9,935 bases of DNA from Rikenellaceae bacterium (GCA_020859745.1 JAJBVQ010000059.1:4695-14629), one strand, 5' to 3'. Counted from the first letter of the stretch, positions 1 through 6,452 are shown. Numbers and translations are program-made. The notes: a model not told the origin generated them from the letters alone.

Positions 1-7
1 CCGGTCC

Positions 8-33
8 AACACCACCCGGGGTGCTGTTTCTTT
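8..33 (+). terminator. Probable terminator of a plus-strand gene left of the window
   Basis: Bases 8-15 pair with 21-28 (seven of eight positions, one C/C mismatch), with CCGGG as loop, followed by a T-rich run (TTTCTTT). The T-rich side is on the plus strand, so it would end a plus-strand transcript entering from the left. An outer helix CGGTCC/GGACCG (2-7 with 36-41) could extend it. It also lies downstream of the lipoprotein gene that converges from the right, but it has no T run in that direction. Confidence 0.35.
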
Positions 34-78
34 AACGGACCGACCGCCGGTTCACAATACCTCAACATATCTTATCCC

Positions 79-882
79 TTATTCGGCGAACTCTTCCATC
101 CATTCCGACAGTGGCTTCGCCGGAAGATTCGACAGATTCACCTTAGTCAAGTTCGCACTGTTATTCTCATCCAACTTGACCATGACCGTAGTATCCGCCA
201 TAAAGATCACATTGTCCGCCGAGCCTTCGGTCATTTTCTGGGGATACAACGAAGCAACCGTAAGCATGTCCGAGCTGGAGATTATCCGCATCAAAACATG
301 CATTCCTTTAGGCACAGATGTGTAAGCGACCTGGTCGCAGGTCGTCCCGCACGGCACCAGCCCATGTACATTCTGAAACACGATATAGCCGTTTGCGTCC
401 GTTGCAAAAGAGATCATAGCATACAGGAGCGATGAACTGACGAACGACATTTTATTGGCCACCTGATACAAAGTAGGGTTGGCGATGCGGCTGTAGGTCT
501 GCACATATCCTTCCGGACTCTGCACCGTCAGCCGGTTTGCCGTCAAGCCGGTCACCTCGGTTTTTACCGTCACCGAATTGGTCAGCAGCGTGATCGTCCT
601 GTTGTGGACGCTCCCCGGCCCATAGCAGTAACCGTCCTGATTGACCAGCGCATCGAGCAGGCCGAAGCGCGCCGTGAACTTACCGTTCGGCCCGACATGG
701 ATATAGTCGTAGGGATACTGAGACGCTACGTCCGTCCCGTTCAGTATGTAAGCCTCGGCCTTCCACGTCCCGGCCAGATTGGCAATCGTCGGCTCCAACT
801 CGTCGGAGCCGCCTTTTTTGTCACTGCATGAGCTGAACAACAGCGATACGGCGCATGCCGCACCCAGCAAGATCTTTTTTAT
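79..882 (-). CDS. Secreted lipoprotein with lipocalin-like N-terminus, apparent ATA start
   Basis: Unrecognised lipoprotein of about 267 residues. The first 19 residues form a lipoprotein signal: two lysines, a hydrophobic stretch (ILLGAACAVSLL) and a lipobox FSSC with Cys19 as the lipidated residue. The polar stretch that follows (SDKKGGSDE) suits an outer-membrane or surface lipoprotein. Residues about 33-60 (LAGTWKAEAYILNG then YDYIHVGPNGKF) resemble the opening strands of the lipocalin-like lipoproteins common in Bacteroidota; the C-terminal half is unassigned. The start is odd. There is no ATG or GTG between the upstream in-frame stop (925-927) and the signal peptide. TTG at 868-870 is the only conventional alternative, but it removes both lysines. 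ATA at 880-882 restores a classic MKKI-type signal. The gene is single, between a terminator at 998-1028 and the window edge. The coding call is firm; function is unknown and the start is inferred. Confidence 0.85.
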   Translation of the reverse strand: MKKILLGAACAVSLLFSSCSDKKGGSDELEPTIANLAGTWKAEAYILNGTDVASQYPYDYIHVGPNGKFTARFGLLDALVNQDGYCYGPGSVHNRTITLLTNSVTVKTEVTGLTANRLTVQSPEGYVQTYSRIANPTLYQVANKMSFVSSSLLYAMISFATDANGYIVFQNVHGLVPCGTTCDQVAYTSVPKGMHVLMRIISSSDMLTVASLYPQKMTEGSADNVIFMADTTVMVKLDENNSANLTKVNLSNLPAKPLSEWMEEFAE

Positions 883-919
883 AGATAGTATATTTTGGGG
901 GTTAAGTCGGTTTGTCTCA

Positions 920-927
920 CAAATTTA
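920..927 (-). promoter_or_regulatory. Bacteroidota -7 element for the lipoprotein gene
   Basis: Read on the minus strand this is TAAATTTG, a perfect match to the Bacteroidota -7 consensus TAnnTTTG. No clear -33 TTTG sits 19-21 bases upstream; the nearest TTG leaves a spacer of about 23. Transcription would start near 913, giving a leader of about 30 nt to the ATA at 882. Confidence 0.5.
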
Positions 928-970
928 GTGATAATAATTACAAAAACCGACAATTTATTGATAATAATTA
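922..970. repeat. Tandem AT-rich duplication in the promoter region
   Basis: Bases 922-940 and 952-970 match at 18 of 19 positions and are exactly 30 bp apart; the shared core is TGATAATAATTA. One copy supplies most of the -7 element, the other a degraded version (TAAATTGT on the minus strand). It could be a duplicated promoter or a pair of operator sites about three helical turns apart. Confidence 0.6.
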
Positions 971-997
971 TTGCAATAAAGATATATTATAATACAA

Positions 998-1028
998 AAA
1001 GGACGGAACTATTGAGGTTCCGTCCTTT
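998..1028 (-). terminator. Rho-independent terminator of the gcvH-mdh operon
   Basis: A perfect 12-bp stem (998-1009 with 1017-1028) closes a 7-nt loop. On the minus strand the stem is followed by a T-rich run (TTTTTGTATT). It lies about 40 bases past the mdh stop and insulates the operon from the downstream lipoprotein gene. Confidence 0.88.
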
Positions 1029-1070
1029 CTATGAAAAGAGCCGCCGTTCACAGCCAGCCCGATGAATAAT

Positions 1071-2015
1071 CTACAGCGCGTTGATCTCTTTGAGGATCGC
1101 GTTGGTTTTGCGCACCGCTTCCGCGCTCTTTTCGAAAGCCTCTTTCTCCTCGGCGGTCAAGGCCACTTCGATCACCTTCTCCGCACCGTTCTTGCCGATC
1201 ACGGCCGGAACGCCGATGCAGATGTCCTTCTGGCCGTACTCCCCTTCGAGGTAAACGCACGACGGAACGATCTTCTTCTGGTCGCAGACGATCGACTCGA
1301 CTACCATCGCAGCCGCCGCGCCCGGCGCATACCAGGCCGAAGTCCCGAGCAATTTGGTCAGCGTGGCGCCGCCCACCATCGTGTCGGCAACCACCTTGTC
1401 CAGCACCGCCTTGTCCTTGCACAGTTCCGTTACCGGAACACCTTTCACCGAAGCCTTCGATACCAACGGGATCATGGTCGTATCGCCGTGCCCGCCGATC
1501 ACCATGCCGTCCACGTCGTTGGAATTGACTCCCAGAGCTTTCGACAGGTAGCATTTGAAGCGAGCCGAGTCCAGCGCGCCGCCCATGCCGAACACCTGGT
1601 TCTTGGGCAGCCCAGTAGCTTTCAGAGCGAGGTAAGTCATCGGGTCCATCGGATTCGAAACGATCAGGATGATCGCTTTCGGGGAGTGCTTCAGGATGTT
1701 TTCAGCCACCGACTTCACAATGCCGGCGTTAACGCCGATCAGCTCTTCGCGGGTCATGCCCGGCTTACGCGGCATCCCTGAGGTGATCACCACCACGTCC
1801 GAACCGGCCGTAGCCGCATAATCGTTGGTCACACCCTTGATATTGGTGTCGAAGTCCATCAGCGTGGCGCACTGGAACATGTCGAGGATCTTGCCTTCGG
1901 CGACCCCTTCCTTGATGTCCAGCAGCACTAGTTCGCTGCACACTTCGCGCGCTGCCAATACATTCGCACAGGTCGCCCCGACGTTGCCCGCACCTACTAC
2001 CGTTACTTTTGCCAT
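1071..2015 (-). CDS. mdh: Malate dehydrogenase (NAD-dependent)
   Basis: Interconverts malate and oxaloacetate with NAD(H) in the cytoplasm; in anaerobic Bacteroidota it feeds the reductive branch toward fumarate and succinate. The 314-residue length is normal for the LDH-like MDH type. Visible motifs are the Rossmann nucleotide loop GAGNVG (8-13), Asp33 that binds the adenosine ribose, and the mobile loop GMPRKPGMTRE (80-90), whose Arg83 and Arg89 mark a malate rather than lactate enzyme. SNPMD (120-124) follows, then the catalytic pair Asp149 (in LDSARF, with substrate-binding Arg152) and His176 (in GGHGD). The ATG at 2015 is 33 bp after the gcvH stop, with an A-rich leader and no separate promoter, so it is most likely the second gene of a gcvH-mdh transcript ending at 998-1028. 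No anomalies seen. Confidence 0.97.
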   Translation of the reverse strand: MAKVTVVGAGNVGATCANVLAAREVCSELVLLDIKEGVAEGKILDMFQCATLMDFDTNIKGVTNDYAATAGSDVVVITSGMPRKPGMTREELIGVNAGIVKSVAENILKHSPKAIILIVSNPMDPMTYLALKATGLPKNQVFGMGGALDSARFKCYLSKALGVNSNDVDGMVIGGHGDTTMIPLVSKASVKGVPVTELCKDKAVLDKVVADTMVGGATLTKLLGTSAWYAPGAAAAMVVESIVCDQKKIVPSCVYLEGEYGQKDICIGVPAVIGKNGAEKVIEVALTAEEKEAFEKSAEAVRKTNAILKEINAL

Positions 2016-2048
2016 TTTATATTCGTTTTAAATGATTCCCTGAAAAAA

Positions 2049-2429
2049 TTAGCCGATCAGTTGGGCATATTCGTCCGCCGACAACAGTCCGTCCAGCTGT
2101 CCCGGCTCGGTCACGCGGATTTTGATCATCCAGCCCTCGCCGTACGGGTCTTTGTTAACGGTCTCCGGCGCGTTTTCCAGTTCGCCGTTGAACTCCAGCA
2201 CCTCGCCGGCCACCGGCATGAAGGCGTCCGACACGGTCTTCACCGCCTCGATCGTCCCGAAAGCCTCGTTTTGGCCCAGGGTTTCCCCTTCGGTGGTAAT
2301 ATCGACGAAAACGATGTCCCCGAGTTGCCCCTGGGCGAAATCGGTGATGCCCACGAAAGCCTCTTCGCCTTCTACGCGGATCCATTCGTGGTCTTTCGAA
2401 TATTTCAGATTGGATGGAATGTTGCTCAT
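2049..2429 (-). CDS. gcvH: Glycine cleavage system H protein
   Basis: Lipoyl carrier protein of the glycine cleavage system: its lipoamide arm shuttles the aminomethyl group between the P (decarboxylase), T (aminomethyltransferase) and L (dihydrolipoyl dehydrogenase) proteins. The 126-residue length is typical. The lipoylation site is Lys64 in the family signature GTIEAVKTVSDAFMPVAGEV (58-77). The N-terminal YSKDHEWIRVEGEEAFVGIT (10-29) and the C-terminal DPYGEGWMIKIRV are characteristic of the family. It is the first gene of the gcvH-mdh unit, directly behind a strong promoter (2460-2490) with a leader of only about 25 nt. No P or T gene is adjacent, which is common in this phylum. No glycine riboswitch fits in the short leader. 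Confidence 0.97.
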   Translation of the reverse strand: MSNIPSNLKYSKDHEWIRVEGEEAFVGITDFAQGQLGDIVFVDITTEGETLGQNEAFGTIEAVKTVSDAFMPVAGEVLEFNGELENAPETVNKDPYGEGWMIKIRVTEPGQLDGLLSADEYAQLIG

Positions 2430-2459
2430 CGCTTTTAGGTTTTTGAAAATTTAATGCAC

Positions 2460-2490
2460 CAAAGATACCGCTTTTTTCGGAACGTGCAAA
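2460..2490 (-). promoter_or_regulatory. Consensus Bacteroidota promoter of gcvH-mdh
   Basis: On the minus strand: TTTG (2487-2490), exactly 19 bases, then TATCTTTG (2460-2467). This is a perfect match to the TTTG / TAnnTTTG consensus of the Bacteroidota primary sigma factor. The predicted transcript starts near 2453, about 24 nt ahead of the gcvH ATG at 2429. Confidence 0.9.
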
Positions 2491-2576
2491 GGGATTGTTA
2501 TTAAAATAACACCATTCCGGCGACAAAAGTCCAGAAGGAAGCAGAGGGTCGATAATCAAAGGTTCTGCGGCAACGG

Positions 2577-2629
2577 TGTCCTCGGTCGCAGCGACGCGTG
2601 AGCGGCGCGGGGGGAACGCGCCGAGGACA
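2577..2629. repeat. Two-helix GC-rich hairpin
   Basis: The closing helix TGTCCTC/GAGGACA (2577-2583 with 2623-2629) encloses a second helix GGCGCG/CGCGCC (2604-2609 with 2617-2622). There is no T run on either side, so it is not an ordinary terminator. Confidence 0.6.
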
Positions 2630-2646
2630 AATAAAGCAATAGGAAA

Positions 2647-2691
2647 GGCCTCGCGGTAGCGGGCGGGCCGGACGCCGCCCCGCGGGAGGCC
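2647..2691. repeat. Long imperfect GC-rich hairpin
   Basis: GGCCTC (2647-2652) pairs with GAGGCC (2686-2691). Inside, GCGGGCGG (2659-2666) pairs with CCGCCCCGC (2675-2683) with one bulged base, around a loop of about 8 nt. No T run follows. Confidence 0.6.
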
Positions 2692-2757
2692 CGCAAATCT
2701 CGCGTTGCTCGATGCGGTCGCTCCCGGGCGTCCGACCCGAAACTAACTAAAAGATGT

Positions 2758-2789
2758 AAAAAAGGCCCCGAGGCGAGCTGCATAGGGCC
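2758..2789 (-). terminator. Terminator-like hairpin, minus strand
   Basis: On the minus strand GGCCC (2785-2789) pairs with GGGCC (2764-2768), followed directly by six T (2758-2763). The stem is short and the loop long (16 nt), so it is a moderate terminator. It would stop read-through from ndh before the gcvH promoter. Confidence 0.5.
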
Positions 2790-2875
2790 GAGAACGAATA
2801 GCTTAATTTCCGCGTCAGCTGCCGGTCCGCAGCCTCGCCGGGCGGAGGACCGCCCCTTTAGGGCTATGCAAACTC

Positions 2876-2898
2876 TAACAAAAGCCCCAACGGGGCCG
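2876..2898 (-). terminator. Terminator-like hairpin with repeat core
   Basis: GCCCC/GGGGC (2884-2888 with 2892-2896) closes a 3-nt loop. On the minus strand it is followed by TTTTGTT. It is the first terminator-like signal after ndh, about 300 bases past its stop. Bases 2881-2898 match 8382-8399 at 16 of 18 positions, so the hairpin is also the core of a repeated element. Confidence 0.5.
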
Positions 2899-3016
2899 TT
2901 CCCCGCAGGCTGCTACCCGAAAACGACAGAGCGGGCTGCAATCCGACAGAGGAGTAGACCGGTTCTTTGGTACGGACCGAATCGGATTGAGCGAGCCGCC
3001 ATTCGTCAGAATGGCC

Positions 3017-3064
3017 GGGCCTGCCGCCAAGCGGCTTTGCCGCTTCGCCCGGTGGCGGCAGCCC
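3017..3064. repeat. Strong compound hairpin downstream of ndh
   Basis: CTGCCGCCA/TGGCGGCAG (3021-3029 with 3053-3061) forms a perfect 9-bp helix, extended outward by GGG/CCC after a bulged C. An inner AGCGGC/GCCGCT helix has a TTT loop. A separate small hairpin GCCATTC/GAATGGC lies directly to the left (2998-3015). No T run follows on either strand, so it is more likely a repeat or mRNA-stabilising 3' structure than a terminator. Confidence 0.6.
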
Positions 3065-3200
3065 GAATACAGTCGGACAAAGAGCCGTTCTCCAGCGGTG
3101 ATGGCGGCTCCCTACCCGGCAGTATAGGAGGTGTGCACGGCCCAAAACCGATTGAAAATCAAGCACCCATAAAATAAGATAAAGTCGTATATGCAGACCG

Positions 3201-4481
3201 TTATTTTTTCGCCGGGCGGATGATCGTCCGCAGCGGGCGGTCGTAAGTCAGGTAGCTCCAGCTCCAGTCGAACAGCACCGTCAGCCGGTTGCGCACCCCG
3301 ATAATGAACAGCAGGTGCACGAACAGCCACAAGGCCCATGCGAAAAATCCCCCGAAATGGCGGCCCCAGATCTCCGCCACCGCCCGGTTGCGCCCGATGG
3401 TCGCCATCGAGCCTTTATCCTTGTACCGGAACGGCTCCGGAGCTTTTCCGGCCACCGATGACAGCAGGTTGCGGGCCACCTGTTTCCCCTGCTGGATCGC
3501 TACCTGCGCCACCTGCGGATGGCCGTTCGGGTAACGCGGGTCGCTGGTCAGCAAACACTGGTCGCCGATCACGAAAATGTTCTCCGCCCCCTCCATCCGG
3601 TTGTATTCGTCCACCTTGACCCGGCGTCCACGGCCCAGCTGTTCCGTGGAAATGCCGTCCAACGCATTGGCGATCACCCCGCTGGCCCAGATCACCGTCC
3701 GCGCCGGAATCGACTCCCCGTCATTATAGGTGACCGCGTGTCCGTCGAAGTCTTTGACCGTTGCACCGAGCACCACCCTCACCCCGGCACGCTCCAAATC
3801 CTTCAGCGCACGCGCCGAAGACTCCTCCGAGAAGCCCTCCAACAGCCGCGGTGCGGCGTTCAGCAGGTAGATCTTCATCGCCGAAATATCCAGTTCCGGA
3901 TAATCTTTCGGGAAGATGCGCCGTTGCAGTTCGGCCAAAGCCCCAGCCAGCTCCACCCCGGTCGGGCCGCCGCCCACCACGACGAAATTCAGCAATTCGG
4001 CCCGCTCGGCCGCATCCGCCGTGCGCACCGCCAGCTCCATCGTCGCCAGCACCCGGTTGCGCAGGGCCAGCGCCTCGCCGACGCTCTTGAGCGGCAAGGC
4101 ATGCCGCGCGACACTCTCCATACCGAAATAATTGGTATCGGTGCCGGCGGCCAGCACCAGGTAGTCGTAATGCAGGTCGCCCGCCGTGGTGTGCAATATG
4201 TTGCGGGCGGCGTCCACCGCCTCGACGCCTGCCATCCGGAAGTGGAAATCCTTCCCCTTGCGGAACACCTTCCGCAGGGGAAACGATATGGCGGTCGGCT
4301 CCATGCCGGAGGTAGCCACCTGATAGAGCAGCGGCTGGAACTGATGGTAGTTGTTCCGGTCGACCAGCACGGTCTGGAACTCGCCGTGGCGGGTCAGGAC
4401 ACGGCCCGCCGCTATGCCGCCGAAGCCGCCGCCGACGATCACGACGCGCTTGTTCCTGGGGGCTGGAATGTTCAAATCCAT
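3201..4481 (-). CDS. ndh: Type II NADH:quinone oxidoreductase (NDH-2)
   Basis: Single-subunit FAD enzyme that oxidises NADH and reduces the membrane quinone (menaquinone in this phylum) without pumping protons. At 426 residues it is a normal NDH-2 length. Visible features in order: FAD dinucleotide motif VVIVGGGFGG (13-22); the family block NYHQFQPLLYQVATSGMEP (44-62); NADH-binding motif VVVGGGPTGVELAG (167-180); second FAD motif NIFVIGDQ (301-308) with Asp307; the quinone-site stretch around AIQQGKQVARN (328-338); and a hydrophobic, aromatic-rich C-terminal segment (about 378-396) that anchors the protein to the inner face of the membrane. The ATG at 4481 leaves 57 bp to the divergent GH20 start. 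I see no consensus promoter for ndh there. The transcript probably runs into the hairpin region to its left. Confidence 0.95.
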   Translation of the reverse strand: MDLNIPAPRNKRVVIVGGGFGGIAAGRVLTRHGEFQTVLVDRNNYHQFQPLLYQVATSGMEPTAISFPLRKVFRKGKDFHFRMAGVEAVDAARNILHTTAGDLHYDYLVLAAGTDTNYFGMESVARHALPLKSVGEALALRNRVLATMELAVRTADAAERAELLNFVVVGGGPTGVELAGALAELQRRIFPKDYPELDISAMKIYLLNAAPRLLEGFSEESSARALKDLERAGVRVVLGATVKDFDGHAVTYNDGESIPARTVIWASGVIANALDGISTEQLGRGRRVKVDEYNRMEGAENIFVIGDQCLLTSDPRYPNGHPQVAQVAIQQGKQVARNLLSSVAGKAPEPFRYKDKGSMATIGRNRAVAEIWGRHFGGFFAWALWLFVHLLFIIGVRNRLTVLFDWSWSYLTYDRPLRTIIRPAKK

Positions 4482-4492
4482 GGTACGGAGTG

Positions 4493-4523
4493 TTTGTAAT
4501 GGGTGGATATTACGTTAATTTTT
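4493..4523 (+). promoter_or_regulatory. Probable promoter of the GH20 gene
   Basis: TTTG (4493-4496), a 19-base spacer, then TAATTTTT (4516-4523), which matches TAnnTTTG except for the last base. Initiation near 4530 would leave a very short leader (about 9 nt) before the ATG at 4539. The spacing is exactly that of the two perfect promoters in this window, but the short leader lowers confidence. Confidence 0.45.
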
Positions 4524-4538
4524 TTATCTTGCGAACCT

Positions 4539-6371
4539 ATGAAACGATTCTTGCTTCTCATCACGCTTTGCGCCGCAACGTATGCGGCAACAGCCATGCC
4601 AAACCCGAAAAGCGTCCTTCCGGCGCTGATTCCCTACCCGCAGAAGGTCGAGATCACGGGGCCTTACAAAATGCCGCTGCTGAACGTCAAGGTCAGGATC
4701 GACACGACGCTGGACCTTCCGGCCGAGGGCTACCTGCTCGAAACCTACCGCAAAGGGGTGCGTATCACGGCCAAGGACGAGCGCGGAGCCGTCTGGGCCC
4801 GTCAGACGCTGCACCAGCTGACGGATGACAAAGGGTTGGTGCCGAGCGTGAAGATCACCGACTGGCCGGCGTTCAGCTGGCGCGGATTCATGCACGACAC
4901 GGGGCGCAACTTCATCTCGGGGGAGAACCTCAAACAGCCCCTCGCCCTCCTGTCGCAGTACAAGATCAACCTGTTCCACTGGCACCTGACCGACCATCCG
5001 GCGTGGCGGATCGAGTCGCGGGCTTTCCCGCAGCTCAACGATCCGATCTACCAGCGGCCGGGGCGCGACCAGGGTAAATTCTACACCTACGGCGAGATCC
5101 GGGACGTGATCGCCTACGCCCGCAAAAAGGGTATTTTGGTGATCCCCGAGATCGACATGCCGGGACATAGCACCTATTTCAACACTACGTTCGGCTTCGG
5201 CATGTCCGACCCCCGGGGGATGAAGGTGCTGGAGACGGCGCTGAACGAATTTTTCGCCGAAATACCGGTTTCGGAAGCGCCGTATATCCACATCGGCTCG
5301 GACGAGGTGCACATTCCGAACCCAAAAGAGTTCATGCACTGGGCGGATAGTCTGGTTGTATCAAACGACCGCATCCCGATGGTGTGGGATCCGGGGTTGC
5401 CCGCCGCGGCGGAGCATACGGTCCGGCAGATATGGTCCGAAGCGCCGGGTTACGTGACGAGGAACAAGGCGGCGGGACAGTTCGTGGATTCGTACATGGG
5501 CTACCTGAACAACTACGACCCGATTTCGTTCGTCCAGCGGATGTTCCTGCACAACCCTTGCGACCAGGCCCAAGGGGATTCGCTGGCGCTGGGGGGCATC
5601 CTCTGCCTGTGGAACGATACCAAGGCGCCGAGCCAGGAGGGGATTATCCGAAACAGTAGCGCTTGGTCGGGCTTGCTGCCGTTCGCCGAGCGTTTCTGGC
5701 GCGGGGGGCTGACGCCCGAGGGGGCCAATCAAAACCCGAATCTGTACCCCGACCCGGAATCACCGGCGGGGCGCGCTCTGGCCGAGTTCGAAGGACGGAT
5801 GCTGGAACACAAGAACGGACAACTGAAAGAGGAACCGTTTTGCTGGTGGCCGAACGCTTCACTGGAATGGCGGGTATCGGAACCGGCTCAGTTCGGGGCC
5901 GACACGGCGGGGCTGAAATGGCACACACTGTACGGCGGTTCGATCGACGTGGACGCCCTGCTTTCTTCGTTGGATCTACCGAAACCGGATTCGGGCGAGG
6001 TGTGGGCGGAAACGGTCATCACGGTGCCGCGCGACACGACGATACTGGCGCAGGTGGGCTTCGAAGCGCCGTCGCGCTCGAACCGGCTCTCGCCGGGCAT
6101 CGGCAGGCAGGGCGAATGGGAAACGGGAGGCGAAGTCCGGGTGAACGGGGTGCGTGTCGATCCGCCGGTATGGAAAGAGCCGGGTGCGTACGCGTTCCAT
6201 TTCAACACGTGGGCCCGGCCGGAAGAGGAGCTGCCTTACACGCCGGAACAGCTCTTCTGGACGCGCGAGCCGTCGAAAATCCACCTGAAGGCGGGCGAAA
6301 ACCGGATCGTGCTGCGGGCCCGCAAAGTTTTTCCGGGGCAGCGCTGGATCTTCGCTTTCATCCCCCGGTAA
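4539..6371 (+). CDS. Beta-N-acetylhexosaminidase, GH20, exported
   Basis: Removes terminal beta-linked GlcNAc (or GalNAc) from glycans, probably host mucin or N-glycans, in the periplasm or outside the cell. The protein is 610 residues from ATG 4539; a GTG at 4503 is in frame, but only 4539 gives a proper signal peptide (MKRFLLLITLCAATYAATA). Residues about 28-105 form the GH20b-type N-terminal domain, ending in GAVWARQTLHQL. The catalytic barrel follows: substrate arginine Arg115 in WRGFMHDTGR, HWHLTDHPAWRIES (147-160), PEIDMPGHS (203-211), and the catalytic Asp255-Glu256 pair in YIHIGSDEV, working by substrate-assisted catalysis. The usual LW-x-E motif reads LWND (357-360), an Asp where many family members have a sugar-contacting Glu. 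FAERFW (382-387) closes the barrel. About 200 C-terminal residues look like an extra beta-sandwich, possibly carbohydrate-binding. No SusCD or other polysaccharide-utilisation genes are adjacent. Confidence 0.93.
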   Translation: MKRFLLLITLCAATYAATAMPNPKSVLPALIPYPQKVEITGPYKMPLLNVKVRIDTTLDLPAEGYLLETYRKGVRITAKDERGAVWARQTLHQLTDDKGLVPSVKITDWPAFSWRGFMHDTGRNFISGENLKQPLALLSQYKINLFHWHLTDHPAWRIESRAFPQLNDPIYQRPGRDQGKFYTYGEIRDVIAYARKKGILVIPEIDMPGHSTYFNTTFGFGMSDPRGMKVLETALNEFFAEIPVSEAPYIHIGSDEVHIPNPKEFMHWADSLVVSNDRIPMVWDPGLPAAAEHTVRQIWSEAPGYVTRNKAAGQFVDSYMGYLNNYDPISFVQRMFLHNPCDQAQGDSLALGGILCLWNDTKAPSQEGIIRNSSAWSGLLPFAERFWRGGLTPEGANQNPNLYPDPESPAGRALAEFEGRMLEHKNGQLKEEPFCWWPNASLEWRVSEPAQFGADTAGLKWHTLYGGSIDVDALLSSLDLPKPDSGEVWAETVITVPRDTTILAQVGFEAPSRSNRLSPGIGRQGEWETGGEVRVNGVRVDPPVWKEPGAYAFHFNTWARPEEELPYTPEQLFWTREPSKIHLKAGENRIVLRARKVFPGQRWIFAFIPR

Positions 6372-6389
6372 TCCGGAGTCCGATCACCG

Positions 6390-6425
6390 AAAGGGGCGTT
6401 TCCCATCGCGGGAAACGCCCCTTTT
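6390..6425. terminator. Strong terminator between converging genes
   Basis: A perfect 15-bp stem (6390-6404 with 6410-6424) with a 5-nt loop ATCGC. The plus-strand side ends in TTTT, so it ends the GH20 transcript 19 bases past the stop. The minus-strand side has only TTT, so it may also weakly end the small-protein transcript arriving from the right. Confidence 0.9.
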
Positions 6426-6452
6426 GCCATTCAGGCGGATACTGTAAAACGG

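Larger units (their letters stand above)
2491..3200. other. Gene-free GC-rich region rich in hairpins
   Basis: About 0.7 kb between the gcvH promoter and the ndh stop with no recognisable gene. It holds a chain of hairpins (2577-2629, 2647-2691, 2758-2789, 2852-2864, 2884-2896, 2998-3015, 3017-3064). Two of them have T runs on the minus strand and can serve as terminators for transcription coming from ndh. Short open frames exist (for example plus 2866-3177, minus 2556-2783), but none matches a family I recognise and base composition explains most of them. The core at 2881-2898 recurs at 8382-8399. The likeliest reading is one or more dispersed palindromic intergenic repeats; a structured RNA is possible. 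Confidence 0.6.

Noticed and set aside
2430..2560. Possible glycine riboswitch ahead of gcvH
   Set aside because: The predicted leader is only about 24 nt, and no tandem aptamer-like sequence is seen upstream.
2556..2783. 75-codon minus-strand open frame in the gene-free region
   Set aside because: Runs straight through two GC-rich hairpins and a terminator T run, has an Arg/Ala/Pro-biased composition from GC content, and no start signal. Better explained by repeats.
3126..3132. Perfect AGGAGGT Shine-Dalgarno sequence on the plus strand
   Set aside because: No start codon at a usable distance opens more than a trivial frame, and this phylum rarely relies on such sites. Treated as chance.
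2491..3200. RNase P RNA, tmRNA, SRP RNA or tRNA hidden in the structured region
   Set aside because: I looked for conserved cores of these RNAs (for example the tRNA T-loop and the RNase P conserved segments) and saw none. An Rfam scan would settle it.
4503..4538. Upstream GTG start for the GH20 protein
   Set aside because: It would add 12 residues (MDITLIFLSCEP) ahead of an otherwise ideal signal peptide and would overlap the putative -7 promoter element; ATG at 4539 is preferred.
4524..5339. Long open frame antisense to the GH20 gene (271 codons)
   Set aside because: Lies wholly over the well-supported GH20 coding sequence, is Arg/Val-rich in the way of GC-rich shadow frames, and has no recognisable domain. 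The same applies to plus 5663-6475, plus 6754-7848, minus 6713-7957, plus 3519-4499 and plus 1062-1781.
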